DNA of 64,000 bases, taken from the NCBI RefSeq assembly GCF_017873855.1, contig NZ_JAGGKR010000001.1, positions 806,001 through 870,000 on the forward strand. The letters run 5' to 3'. A program made the translations under genes and the position numbers. Source of the stretch: Methanolinea mesophila. Its GTDB lineage: Archaea; Halobacteriota; Methanomicrobia; Methanomicrobiales; Methanospirillaceae. The notes beneath the pieces were generated by a model, which worked only from the letters and a program-made list of their open reading frames with translations, searched no databases and was not told the DNA's origin. Positions 18,423-27,008 of this stretch are shown here, piece after piece (position 1 is the first letter of the stretch; every line of letters starts with the position of its first letter).

Positions 18423-19070
18423 ATGGGCACTAGGAAGGACCCCCCGCTCGTGAAGGACCAGACCTACATGGTCCGCCGGGAGGGAGTGACCCACGTGGTG
18501 AGCGAGAACTACTCCTACAAGAGCGACACCTACTATACCATCCTCTCCCAGGAGATGAAAGGGGTGGCGATCGCGCCAACGAGCCAGTCGGTGCTGGACG
18601 CGGGCGTGGTCCCCATATGCCTGGAGAAGGCCCGGCTCGCGGGTATCAGGGTCTGCGAGTGGGGAATCTCCCATTCCTACGTCCCGTTTCCCGCACTCCT
18701 CTACGGGATCAATTATTTCGCCACGTCTTCGGACTACCACCCGGTCGCGGGCCCCGACGAGACCAAAGCGGCGATAAAACACGTGACCAACTGTGGAAAA
18801 TATCCCTTCTGCTACCAGGGGCTCGGGGATGGGGACTACATCCACCGGGTCCACTCCGTATTCGGGAGGGTCACCACCGAAGACCCAGGTCTCTCCCGCC
18901 TCGCAGGAGAGATCTACGACCTCTTCGGAATCCCCCTCCAGACCCTGGTGGTCCGTGAGAGGGCTGGGGAATATGCGTTCTCTTCCCTTGCTCCGTGCCG
19001 TTACTCGGCCCTCTCCCGGGATGAGAAGACGCTGCTCCATGCATATATCGAACGCCAGGAGTTCCTATGA
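18423..19070 (+). CDS. RLAN domain protein (RimK-like ATP-grasp N-terminal domain as separate gene)
   Basis: This 215-residue protein has the pattern of the RLAN domain, normally the N-terminal half of a RimK-type ATP-grasp enzyme: VVSENYSYKSDTYYTILSQE near residues 25-45, and FGIPLQTLVVRERAGEYAFS near the end. It contains conserved Cys/His positions (CEWGISHSY, NCGKYPFCYQG) that might bind a metal. The ATP-grasp part follows as a separate gene through an ATGA overlap, so the usual fusion is split here. The start ATG 18423 has a GGGAG site. It probably shapes substrate recognition for the ligase; its substrate is unknown. Confidence 0.72.
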   Translation: MGTRKDPPLVKDQTYMVRREGVTHVVSENYSYKSDTYYTILSQEMKGVAIAPTSQSVLDAGVVPICLEKARLAGIRVCEWGISHSYVPFPALLYGINYFATSSDYHPVAGPDETKAAIKHVTNCGKYPFCYQGLGDGDYIHRVHSVFGRVTTEDPGLSRLAGEIYDLFGIPLQTLVVRERAGEYAFSSLAPCRYSALSRDEKTLLHAYIERQEFL

Positions 19071-19939
19071 GCAGGCTCGGCATATTTGTGGACAGAAAGA
19101 CCCTCTCTTCAGCCGAGCAGCTCACCGCCCTCATCCACTGCCGGGACGTGGCAGAGGCGATGGGGCACTCCGTGGAGTTCATCTTCCCGGTGGACATCCA
19201 CCGTATCCCCCAGATGGACGCCCTCTTCATCCGGGCACGGACCGACCCGATGAACGTCACCTACGTCGCCGCCAGGATGGCCAGCTTCCATGACATCCCG
19301 GTGATCGACGACCCACGGTCTATCCGGGTCTGCTCAGATAAGATCAACATGTACTGCCAGCTGATGAAGAAAGGGGTCTCGATCCCCCGGACGATCTTCC
19401 TCTCCCGTCACGAGCTCTCCCCGGAAAAGGCGGAGGAGCTCTTCGGTGAGCTGGGACGCCCCCTGGTGATAAAAGAGCCGTCCACCTCGTTCTCTCTCCG
19501 GGTCGAGAAGGTGCAGGACACGGCGGAGTTCATGCGGGTCTCCCGGAGGTTTTCCAAGCTCTCAGACTGGATCGTGGTCCAGCAGTTCGTGGAGAGCCAG
19601 TACGACTGGAGGATCGGGGTGCTCGGCGGGGAACTGCTCTATGCCTGCAAGTACACCATCCCCACCACCACGTTCAAGATCCAGGCCTCCGTGAACGGGC
19701 ACGTGGTCTATTGCGACGTGCTGAGCGTCCCCCCGGAGGAGATCCCTCCCGACGTGCTCGACCTCGGGCTCGAGGCGGGGAACGCGATCGGCAACGGGCT
19801 CTACGGGGTGGATATCAAGAAGGCCGACGGGCACGCCTGCGTGATCGAGGTGAATGACAACCCCTCCCTGGAGAGCGGGGAGGACGCGCACTATCCCCTG
19901 GTCTACCGGAAGATCGTCGGGCACCTCCTGGGAGCGTGA
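19067..19939 (+). CDS. RimK-type ATP-grasp ligase
   Basis: The 290-residue protein has the ATP-grasp signature: LVIKEPSTSFSLRV for the nucleotide-binding lysine, DWRIGVLGGELLYACKY in the central domain, and VIEVNDNPSLESGEDA with the metal-binding Glu/Asn residues near the end. RimK-like enzymes join an amino acid to a carboxylate activated by ATP. It overlaps the RLAN gene by 4 nt (ATGA) and is followed by the YkgJ-type gene after 2 nt. Together with the GCS2-type ligase this suggests two amide-forming steps in one pathway. The substrate cannot be read from sequence. Confidence 0.88.
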   Translation: MSRLGIFVDRKTLSSAEQLTALIHCRDVAEAMGHSVEFIFPVDIHRIPQMDALFIRARTDPMNVTYVAARMASFHDIPVIDDPRSIRVCSDKINMYCQLMKKGVSIPRTIFLSRHELSPEKAEELFGELGRPLVIKEPSTSFSLRVEKVQDTAEFMRVSRRFSKLSDWIVVQQFVESQYDWRIGVLGGELLYACKYTIPTTTFKIQASVNGHVVYCDVLSVPPEEIPPDVLDLGLEAGNAIGNGLYGVDIKKADGHACVIEVNDNPSLESGEDAHYPLVYRKIVGHLLGA

Positions 19940-19941
19940 AC

Positions 19942-20439
19942 ATGGACGAGGACTGGCTGCTTACCGCCGAGGCCATCTGTTGTGACTGCGGGGGGCGGTG
20001 CTGCCACGGCGCCCACCCGCCGCTTTCCCCCTCCCGGAGGACCCTTATCACCTCCCGGGGCGTGGGAAACGGGAACATCGAGTTCACGGGATACCACCGG
20101 ATGGCGGTTGACGAACGGGGCTGGTGCACCATGTTCCGGGAAGGGAGGTGCGCAATCCACTGCATCAAGCCCGAGACCTGCATCGCGGGCCCGTTCACCT
20201 TCGATATCAGGGACGGGATGCTCGAGATCTACTTGAAACACGAGGGCATCTGCCCCCTCGCGGGGTTGTTCCGGCGGACTCCGGGGGCGTACAGGGTCCA
20301 TTACGACCGGGCTGTCCATGAGATCTCCCGCCTGGTCAGGGATCTCCCGGCGGCCGAGCTCGCAATAGTGCTCCGGATCGATGAACCCGAGACCGATAAG
20401 GTGGCAGAGATCCCCCTGGAGGCGTTCTCACGGAACTGA
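19942..20439 (+). CDS. YkgJ-family cysteine-cluster protein
   Basis: From ATG 19942 the protein has 165 residues. The N-terminal CCDCGGRCC and the later RCAIHCIKPETCIAGP and HEGICPLAG segments form the cysteine cluster of the YkgJ/Fe-Zn-chelating family, thought to bind zinc or iron. It sits between the ATP-grasp and the GCS2-type genes, so it may act on, or deliver metal to, their product. The GTG at 19936 lies within the ATP-grasp gene and is a less likely start. Function in this operon is inferred from position only. Confidence 0.82.
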   Translation: MDEDWLLTAEAICCDCGGRCCHGAHPPLSPSRRTLITSRGVGNGNIEFTGYHRMAVDERGWCTMFREGRCAIHCIKPETCIAGPFTFDIRDGMLEIYLKHEGICPLAGLFRRTPGAYRVHYDRAVHEISRLVRDLPAAELAIVLRIDEPETDKVAEIPLEAFSRN

Positions 20440-21545
20440 TCGGCACCGAGCATGAATACTCCATCAACGGCCCTGATTATACCCCGTTGCCTTGTTCCGA
20501 TACGATTCTCGCGGAAGTTGCAGGATACCCTGCGGACGAGACCCCGTTCTCCGGGGTGCTGCTCGGAAAAGAACTGCAGAAGACGGTGATCGAGTTCATA
20601 CCGCCGGCACCGGCCCGGAACGTCCCCGAACTGGAGGCGAGCCTCCTCCCCGGTATTGAGGGGTTCTTCTCCCGCTTCGGGTCCCGGTACTCCCTGCTCG
20701 GCCTCGGCATGCACCCCCTGCTCACTCTGGACCAGACCTCGGTCTGGGACCACGGGGAGCATGAGTACTACCAGGCCTACGACCGGATCTTCGGGCTCCG
20801 CCAGCACGGGTGGCTCAATATCCAGGCGCTGCAGATCAACCTCTCCTACCGGGACACCGGCCACCTCGTGTGGCTCTACAACCGTGTGAGGGCGCTCATT
20901 CCATACCTGGTCGCCATCACCGCGGCATCACCCTTCGTCGAGGGAAGACCTACCGGCCTTGCGGATAACCGGCTCCGGTATTACCGGGAGAACCAGGCGA
21001 GGATCCCGGAGATCTGCGAGAACATCATCCCGGAACGGCTGCGATCCCTCCAGGACTATCTCGATTCCCTGGAGCGGATTTACGGTGCGCTCCGGCGTCT
21101 CGACGGGGATATCCTCTGCGACGAGTGGGTCGCCTCCCGGGGGCTGATCGTCCGTTTCTCCCGCCCCTGCATCGAGATCAAGGCCCTGGACGAGCAGGAA
21201 TGCGTGCGATCCGACATGGCGGTCTGCGCATTCGTCCGGGCGCTGGTGTCCTGCCGGGACCTGTCACTGGAGGAGGACCGCGACGCCCTCGTGGAGCTCA
21301 CCGGGAAGGCGATGGAAGGCGGGACTGCCGCACTTCGCCCGGAACTCCGCGCCCTGTACCGGAAGGCCTGCAGGGCCGCGACGGACGAGGAGCGAAGGTA
21401 CCTTCCCTACATAGAGAGGAGGATCGAGTCCGGAAGCCTGGCGGAACAGATGGTGAGGGAGGCACGGAACGAAGGCTCGATCAGGGCCCTCCTCCCCGGG
21501 CTCGCAGGGTCGCTCCGGACAAACGAACCGTGGATCAGCCGGTGA
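20436..21545 (+). CDS. GCS2-family glutamate-cysteine ligase-like enzyme, non-canonical start
   Basis: The protein matches the carboxylate-amine ligase (GCS2) fold: IGTEHEYSIN with the metal/glutamate-binding ExE motif at the very N-terminus, LGLGMHPLLT, and NIQALQINLSY in the middle. The conserved start IGTEHEYS lies upstream of TTG 20487, the first usual initiation codon in this frame, and no ATG, GTG or TTG precedes it. The only plausible start is CTG 20436, whose last two bases form the stop of the previous gene (CTGA overlap), with GGAGG at 20418-20422; ACG 20430 is the alternative. Length would be 369 residues. It probably makes a gamma-glutamyl or similar amide bond. Confidence 0.82.
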   Translation: MIGTEHEYSINGPDYTPLPCSDTILAEVAGYPADETPFSGVLLGKELQKTVIEFIPPAPARNVPELEASLLPGIEGFFSRFGSRYSLLGLGMHPLLTLDQTSVWDHGEHEYYQAYDRIFGLRQHGWLNIQALQINLSYRDTGHLVWLYNRVRALIPYLVAITAASPFVEGRPTGLADNRLRYYRENQARIPEICENIIPERLRSLQDYLDSLERIYGALRRLDGDILCDEWVASRGLIVRFSRPCIEIKALDEQECVRSDMAVCAFVRALVSCRDLSLEEDRDALVELTGKAMEGGTAALRPELRALYRKACRAATDEERRYLPYIERRIESGSLAEQMVREARNEGSIRALLPGLAGSLRTNEPWISR

Positions 21546-22839
21546 CCGCACCTTTTTTCTTGAAGAAATATGCGATAAGCACTCCGATAACAATGATCCC
21601 GACGCCCAGGGCGATCACCGGGAGAGTGAGCTGGGCGATCATGAATACGCTCGACAGGATTCCCAGGACCGGGAGGACCGGGAGCCGTCCGATCGCGAGG
21701 GGGATGCGGAACGGCCGCTCGAGGCCGGGACTCCTGTACCGGAGGACGATAACCGTCGCGTTGATCACCAGGAAGGTGACGAAGAGGAGGAAATTGGTCA
21801 CGTTGGCGACCATGCCGAGGTCCCCGGGGACGGTGAAGCATATCGCCGCCACGCTGACCCCGAGCACCGCCACCCAGGGAGTCCTTCTCCCGGGGTGGAC
21901 GAACGCGATCTGTTCCGGGAGAGAGCCCGCGCTTGCCATCCCGTAGGTGATCTGGGAGGCCGCGAGGAGCATCAGGAGCACGGTGTTGGAGGTGGCGAAG
22001 AGGGCCACCACCGAGATCACCACCGAGGCGTCGGCCCCCCAGGCGGCCCCGGCTACGGTGACGAACGGCGCATCGGATGCAGACAGGGCCTCCCATCCCA
22101 CCACGCTCACCGCGGAGATTGAGACCAGCACATAGAGCACGATGCAGATCCCGATCGCGAGCATGAGCGCCCGGGGAATCACCGTGGCCGGTTTCCTGGT
22201 CTCGTCCGCGAACTTCACCATCTCCTCGAATCCCATGAACGCGAAGAAGACCAGTGCCGCGGCGGAGAACAGGCCCTGGACCCCGAGCGGCATCTCCAGG
22301 TAGTCGATGCTCCCCAGGAACGGGATTCCGGCAATGATGATCGCCACCAGCCCGCCCGCCTCGACAATGGTGAAGGAGATCGCCAGCCAGGCGGTCTCCC
22401 GGATCCCGTAAAGGAGGATCGCCGCCAACACGAGGATGATCCCCACCCCCGGGAGGAACGCGGGCATGGGGAACAGCGCCTGGAAATAGCCGGAGAACGC
22501 GATGGCCACCGTCGCAGCACCCACCACCCCGGAGAAGATGATCAGCCACCCGATGAGGAATGCTGCCTCGGGCCCGAACCCCTGCCGGGTATACTCGTAC
22601 TCGGCGGCGGCCCGGGGATACATCGAAGAGAGTTCGGCGTAGGAGAAACAGGTGAGCAGGGCCACCACGGCGGAGAACCCGAACGCGAGCCAGACCGCGT
22701 TCCCGGCGAGCCCTGCGGCCTCGCCGATGAGGGCGTAGATCCCCGCCCCGAGAATAATTCCCACCCCGGCCGCGGTGACCTGGAGCAGCCCGAGCTCGCG
22801 TTTCAGTGCCGGCCGGGCAGGGGGGCTCCCTCCTGTCAT
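21535..22839 (-). CDS. APC-family amino acid permease
   Basis: The 434-residue protein has about 12 membrane helices and the unwound first-helix motif GVGIILGAGIYALIG typical of the APC superfamily, plus the GFEEMVKFADE segment found in helix 6-7 of cationic or branched amino acid transporters. It carries an amino acid across the membrane, probably by proton coupling. Its stop overlaps the convergent GCS2-type gene by 11 nt; being on the other strand it is not part of that operon, although a functional link to the ligases is possible. ATG 22839 is the start. Confidence 0.9.
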   Translation of the reverse strand: MTGGSPPARPALKRELGLLQVTAAGVGIILGAGIYALIGEAAGLAGNAVWLAFGFSAVVALLTCFSYAELSSMYPRAAAEYEYTRQGFGPEAAFLIGWLIIFSGVVGAATVAIAFSGYFQALFPMPAFLPGVGIILVLAAILLYGIRETAWLAISFTIVEAGGLVAIIIAGIPFLGSIDYLEMPLGVQGLFSAAALVFFAFMGFEEMVKFADETRKPATVIPRALMLAIGICIVLYVLVSISAVSVVGWEALSASDAPFVTVAGAAWGADASVVISVVALFATSNTVLLMLLAASQITYGMASAGSLPEQIAFVHPGRRTPWVAVLGVSVAAICFTVPGDLGMVANVTNFLLFVTFLVINATVIVLRYRSPGLERPFRIPLAIGRLPVLPVLGILSSVFMIAQLTLPVIALGVGIIVIGVLIAYFFKKKGAVTG

Positions 22840-23019
22840 CGTTTCACCATGGGAGCGCCGGGCAAAAGAGTTTATCCCCGTTCACCGGGGTAAGAGGGGG
22901 GAGGAAGCATGCAGGCGCGGGAAGTATCCTGATAAGGATGATTGATCGGATCAGTGGCTGGCAGTCTGGAAAATTCTCCCGGTTGAATTGCAGAGAATCA
23001 CGGGATGTGAAAGATATCA

Positions 23020-23650
23020 GGACAAACGACAGTCCGGGCATATCCCGCTGGGGCGCCACAGCGGCGGGGCAGAGCCCCTGGAGTGTCATATAGTTCAAAT
23101 TCAGTTTTTTTGGTTTTCCTGACCTCCTTTCTTCGTGACGTTCTTGGGGGCTTCGCCCCCGCCACTGCGGCAGCCCCCGGCGCGATATCTCTAGCAAAAG
23201 TTTGAACCGGAGGGTAGGTCCAGAATGGTGTGCTGGATATCGGTGAGTTCACGCTCACTAAAGTCTAAAAAATTCTTAGGCCTAACGATAGTCCGGGTAT
23301 ATCCCGTTGGGGCGCCACAGCGGCGGGGCAGAGCCCCTGGAGCGTCATAATTCGAATTCAGTTCTGAAGATTTTTTGAATCCTCTTTTTGTGAAATTCCT
23401 GGATTAGGTAATGTAAATGTAATCTTCTAGCGTGAACATCCCATTTTTATGACGTTCTCGGGGGCTTCGCCCCCGCCACTGCGGCAGCCCCCGGCGCGAT
23501 ATCTATGATAAAAGTTTGAACGGTAGGGTAATGTCCGGAATCCATCGTCAATACAAGCCACAAAAAGATTGGGCCTAACCACAGACCAGGCATATCCCGT
23601 TGGGGCGCCACAGCGGCGGGGCGCAGCCCCTGGAGCGTCATAGGCAATCT
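23020..23650. repeat. Tandem R4 repeat array with inverted halves
   Basis: Three units are seen. In each, half A (about 51 bp, cores at 23039-23090, 23298-23349 and 23590-23642: TATCCCGTTGGGGCGCC ... GGAGCGTCAT) is followed in units 1 and 2 by half B (23135-23189 and 23449-23504: GACGTTCTCGGGGGC ... GCGCGATATCT). B is close to the reverse complement of A, so each unit can form a long hairpin. The flanks AAAGTTTGAAC...GGGTA and CCTAAC.ATAG also recur, giving unit lengths of about 260 and 290 bp. It fills the gap between the permease and the diadenylate cyclase gene. Related halves occur at 50871 and 62231-62489. Confidence 0.85.
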
Positions 23651-23702
23651 CTCTTCTTCGACCAAATTGAGAATAAAGTGCAAACCGCCCAAATCAGCCC
23701 GA

Positions 23703-25370
23703 TCAGGCGATCTCCTGGATCATCCGCCCGTTCCGGAAGATGGAGATCTTTCCCCCGCTCTGGGACACCACGATCCCGATCGCCCCGGTCACCATGGTGA
23801 TCGCCGCCACCGAGGAGTGCCGGGTTCCGAGCCCCTTCGGTATCCCCACCTCGTGGGTATCGATGGTGATGTACCGGGCCGCGGCCTCGATAAGACCGTC
23901 GCCCCGGACCACGAACGCCCCGTCCAGCTGGGCGAGCTCTTTGACGTTCTCCTTGATGTCGTGGTTCACGATCATCCGGTCTTCGGTGCGGTGCCCTGCG
24001 AAGGGGTTCAGGATCAGCTGCTTCGACTTCTGGAGCACATTCTCGGTATCCCCGATGATGAACGCCGTCCCGAGCTGTTTGCCTTCCCGTCCCTCCTTGG
24101 CGATCTCCAGGCAGATGTTGAACACCGCGTCGAAGACCTCGTCGGTGATGTCGGTCCCGGATATCACCCGGTCCTTCCACATCGCGGTGCTGATCCTTTT
24201 CCGGTCTCTGCCGGAGTGGTCGGTGATGTCGTGCCCGATGCACACGATCTCCCTGATCCGCCCGTCAGGTTCGCGGACGGCCCTGTTCACCCAGGCGATC
24301 CATACCGGTTCCCCGTCGCGGAGGACCATCTCGTTGATCCGGATGGCGGAGTTCTCGCCGTTCATGTGCATGTCCTGCACGAACCCGGTCACCTCAAGGT
24401 TCCGCCGCCCCTCGGGTATCAGGGTCCCGACCACGTTCTTCCCCATGATCTCCGGGGCCGAATAGCCGAAGAAGGACTGGGCGAACTTGTTGAAGAAAGT
24501 GATGGTGCCCTCCGGATCGAGCTTCATGATGATGCTCCCCGAGCTTTGCAGCATCTCCCGGTAGCGGAGGTCGCTCTCCTTGACCATCTCCTCGAGGCGG
24601 ACCTTCTCGCTCTGGTCCTCGCATACCAGGACCTGTCCACGGGAGTGGTCGTGGAGGTCGGCGAGCCGGATCCTGGTCCTGCAGGGTATCACCGTTCCGT
24701 CCTTCTTCTTCATCCGGGTATCGGAGAACCCCCAGCCCTCCTCGTCCACCCGGATGGTCATCTCCCGGAACGCACGGTCGCACTCTTCCTTGTCGGGGAA
24801 AAGCGAGAGCGCGGACTTCCCGGCGAGCGCTCCCTCCTCGTATCCCAGGCCCCGGGTCATGGCGCCGTTCACCCAGTCGAGGACCGAGGAGTGCATCTGG
24901 CATACCCACAGGGGGGTGGCGTTCAGGATCGCGTCGAGGGTGTCGCACCGGGCGGAGAGGTCCCGTTCGATCTTCTTCCGCATCACGGCCTGGTGCACGA
25001 GGTCGCGGAGTTCCGCAACCTGGGGCCGCGAGCTGCCCCTTGGGAGGGGGGACTCCCCTGCGGCGTTAAGGTCTTCCAGCACGAGCCGGTCGCCCCGTCG
25101 GGAATAGAGGATGAAGGGGCTGGTGCTCCCCTGGGACTTCAGGAACCGGAGGAGCTCTATCCCGTTCATGTCGTCGAGGAACTCTATCCCGTTCACCTCG
25201 GGGATCTGGTAATATGAGACGATGATGTCGTAATTCCTGTTCTTCAGGATCTCCAGGGCCTGCTTCACGGAATGTACCGCATCCACCCTCACCTCGCCCA
25301 TCTTCGCGAGGTACGACCGGGCCCCCTCGATGAGTTCGGTGTTATCGTGTACCAGCAGAACCGTGATCAC
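23703..25370 (-). CDS. Receiver-like / PAS / PAS / diadenylate cyclase (DacZ-type) protein
   Basis: GTG 25370 is chosen because the receiver fold begins there (MITVLLVHDN); TTG 25403 is possible. The 555-residue protein has a receiver-like domain (1-110) with acidic residues but Tyr in place of the phosphoacceptor Asp (VSYYQIP, where active receivers have VSDYQMP), two PAS domains (about 145-255 and 275-390), then a DAC domain. The latter shows QLDGAFVVRGDG (DGA motif near residue 483) and GTRHSS (near 515-520; the third residue of the canonical RHR is Ser). It would make cyclic di-AMP from two ATP in response to a sensed signal. The gene is alone on its transcript. Confidence 0.88.
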   Translation of the reverse strand: MITVLLVHDNTELIEGARSYLAKMGEVRVDAVHSVKQALEILKNRNYDIIVSYYQIPEVNGIEFLDDMNGIELLRFLKSQGSTSPFILYSRRGDRLVLEDLNAAGESPLPRGSSRPQVAELRDLVHQAVMRKKIERDLSARCDTLDAILNATPLWVCQMHSSVLDWVNGAMTRGLGYEEGALAGKSALSLFPDKEECDRAFREMTIRVDEEGWGFSDTRMKKKDGTVIPCRTRIRLADLHDHSRGQVLVCEDQSEKVRLEEMVKESDLRYREMLQSSGSIIMKLDPEGTITFFNKFAQSFFGYSAPEIMGKNVVGTLIPEGRRNLEVTGFVQDMHMNGENSAIRINEMVLRDGEPVWIAWVNRAVREPDGRIREIVCIGHDITDHSGRDRKRISTAMWKDRVISGTDITDEVFDAVFNICLEIAKEGREGKQLGTAFIIGDTENVLQKSKQLILNPFAGHRTEDRMIVNHDIKENVKELAQLDGAFVVRGDGLIEAAARYITIDTHEVGIPKGLGTRHSSVAAITMVTGAIGIVVSQSGGKISIFRNGRMIQEIA

Positions 25371-25464
25371 TTCGGCTGTCCCCCGGACCCGTCGCCGGGC
25401 CAAAATATGAGATAAATTAGGATGGATCAGGATTAAATAATTATTGAACCGCTGGTTTCAGTTC

Positions 25465-26868
25465 TTACGACCTGTAATTCCTTTTTTTCCTTCGGCTGTC
25501 GGGGTACCGGCCCTGGCTCCGGGACGGGCCCGGCCTGCTTTTCCCCGCTTCCTGCCCTTCTTTCTTCGGTTCGCCGCCGAGCGGGGCCATCTGTATCTTC
25601 ATCAGTGCCGCCGCAACGTCGAGCGAGGTGAAATCGTCGCCCATAAGCTGCTCCACCCTGGGGATGTAGGGTTCGAGCCCGCCCTTGTCCATCTCGGCCC
25701 GGACCCGGGTGAGGAGCTTCGCCGCCCGCTGCTCGGCGATCTGGTTGTCGGTGGGGATGGGGTGGGGCATGATCCGGATCTTGGCGAACTTCTGGATATC
25801 CTTTAATTTCCAGACCTCTCTCCCGGATACGAAGGTAATCGACCGCCCGCTCCTTCCCGCACGCCCGGTCCTCCCGATCCGGTGGACGTAGTACTCGGGG
25901 TCCTGGGGGACGTCGTAATTGACCACCAGTTCCACCTGCTCGATATCGATCCCCCGGGCGGCCACATCGGTCGCGATCAGGATGTCGGTCGACCCGGCCC
26001 GCACCCGGGTCATGACGCGTTCACGCTGCGTCTGGTTCATATCGCCGTGGAGCCCCTCGGCCTGGTAGCCCCTGGCCTGGAGGGTGCTCACCACCTCGTC
26101 CACCTTCCGTTTGGTGTTGCAGAAGACCAGGGTGAGCCGGGGGTTGTAGAAGTCGATCATCCGGGAGAGGGCCTCGGGCTTCATGGGGTCCCCCACCTCG
26201 AGATAGCGCTGCTCGATCCCCGGCACGGTAAGCTGCTCGTGAAGCACCTTCACCGGGAACGGCTGGTTCAGGTACTTCTCCGCGAGCTGCCGGATCTCCG
26301 GGGAGATCGTGGCCGAGAAGAGCACCGTCTGCCGGTCCTTCGGGAGCCTCCGGAGAATTGCCTCCACGTCGTCGGAGAACCCCATGTCGAGCATCTCGTC
26401 CGCCTCGTCGAGGACCACCATCCTCACCTGGTCGAGCCGGATGGTACCCCGCTGCAGGTGGTCGAGCAGCCGTCCGGGGGTGGCGATCACCACCTGCACG
26501 CCCTTCCGGAGCGCGGCGAACTGCCGCTCGATGGGCTGGCCCCCGTAGACCGGGATTACACTCATATTTTTCAGGTGAATCGCCAGCCTCCGGAGTTCTT
26601 CCGACACCTGGATAGCCAGTTCCCTGGTCGGGCAGAGCACCAGGGCCTGGATCGCGGGTTTTGCCACGTCGACTTTTTCCAGCAGGGGAATTCCGTACGC
26701 GGCGGTCTTTCCCGTACCGGTGTGGGCCTGTCCTATCACGTCACGCCCGTCCCTCACCGCGGGTATTGCCAGGGACTGGATAGGGGTCGGCTCCTCGAAC
26801 CCCATCTCCGAGACCGCTTTCTGGAGCGGCAGGGAAAGGCCGAGATCTTCGAATGATAATGTCTTCAT
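25465..26868 (-). CDS. DEAD-box RNA helicase
   Basis: The 467-residue protein from ATG 26868 has all core motifs: Q motif region GFEEPTPIQ, Walker A AHTGTGKT, VLDEADEMLD, FSATISPE, and HRIGRTGRAGR in the second RecA domain. A basic, low-complexity C-terminal tail (about 440-467) is typical of RNA chaperone helicases of the CshA/DeaD kind. It unwinds structured RNA, for instance in ribosome assembly or at low temperature. The downstream diadenylate cyclase gene has a separate promoter region (25371-25464). ATG 26883 would add five residues. Confidence 0.94.
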   Translation of the reverse strand: MKTLSFEDLGLSLPLQKAVSEMGFEEPTPIQSLAIPAVRDGRDVIGQAHTGTGKTAAYGIPLLEKVDVAKPAIQALVLCPTRELAIQVSEELRRLAIHLKNMSVIPVYGGQPIERQFAALRKGVQVVIATPGRLLDHLQRGTIRLDQVRMVVLDEADEMLDMGFSDDVEAILRRLPKDRQTVLFSATISPEIRQLAEKYLNQPFPVKVLHEQLTVPGIEQRYLEVGDPMKPEALSRMIDFYNPRLTLVFCNTKRKVDEVVSTLQARGYQAEGLHGDMNQTQRERVMTRVRAGSTDILIATDVAARGIDIEQVELVVNYDVPQDPEYYVHRIGRTGRAGRSGRSITFVSGREVWKLKDIQKFAKIRIMPHPIPTDNQIAEQRAAKLLTRVRAEMDKGGLEPYIPRVEQLMGDDFTSLDVAAALMKIQMAPLGGEPKKEGQEAGKSRPGPSRSQGRYPDSRRKKRNYRS

Positions 26869-27008
26869 CGCCCGTTCCACCATATATATTCAGGGCGATT
26901 CATTTCTCTTCTCATCTTATAACATCTACTCCTGCAGTTAATGCGTCGCGGGCCTGCTTATAAGGTTCCTTTAGGGATGATCGGGATCAGGGAAACGGGA
27001 GGTCCCCG

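Noticed and set aside
18185-18433. 82-codon frame before the RLAN gene
   Set aside because: The translated sequence is of low complexity and overlaps the ribosome site and the start of the RLAN gene.
23020-23650. CRISPR-like array at 23 kb
   Set aside because: Units are 260-290 bp with inverted halves, not 25-40 bp direct repeats with unique spacers, and no cas genes are in the window.
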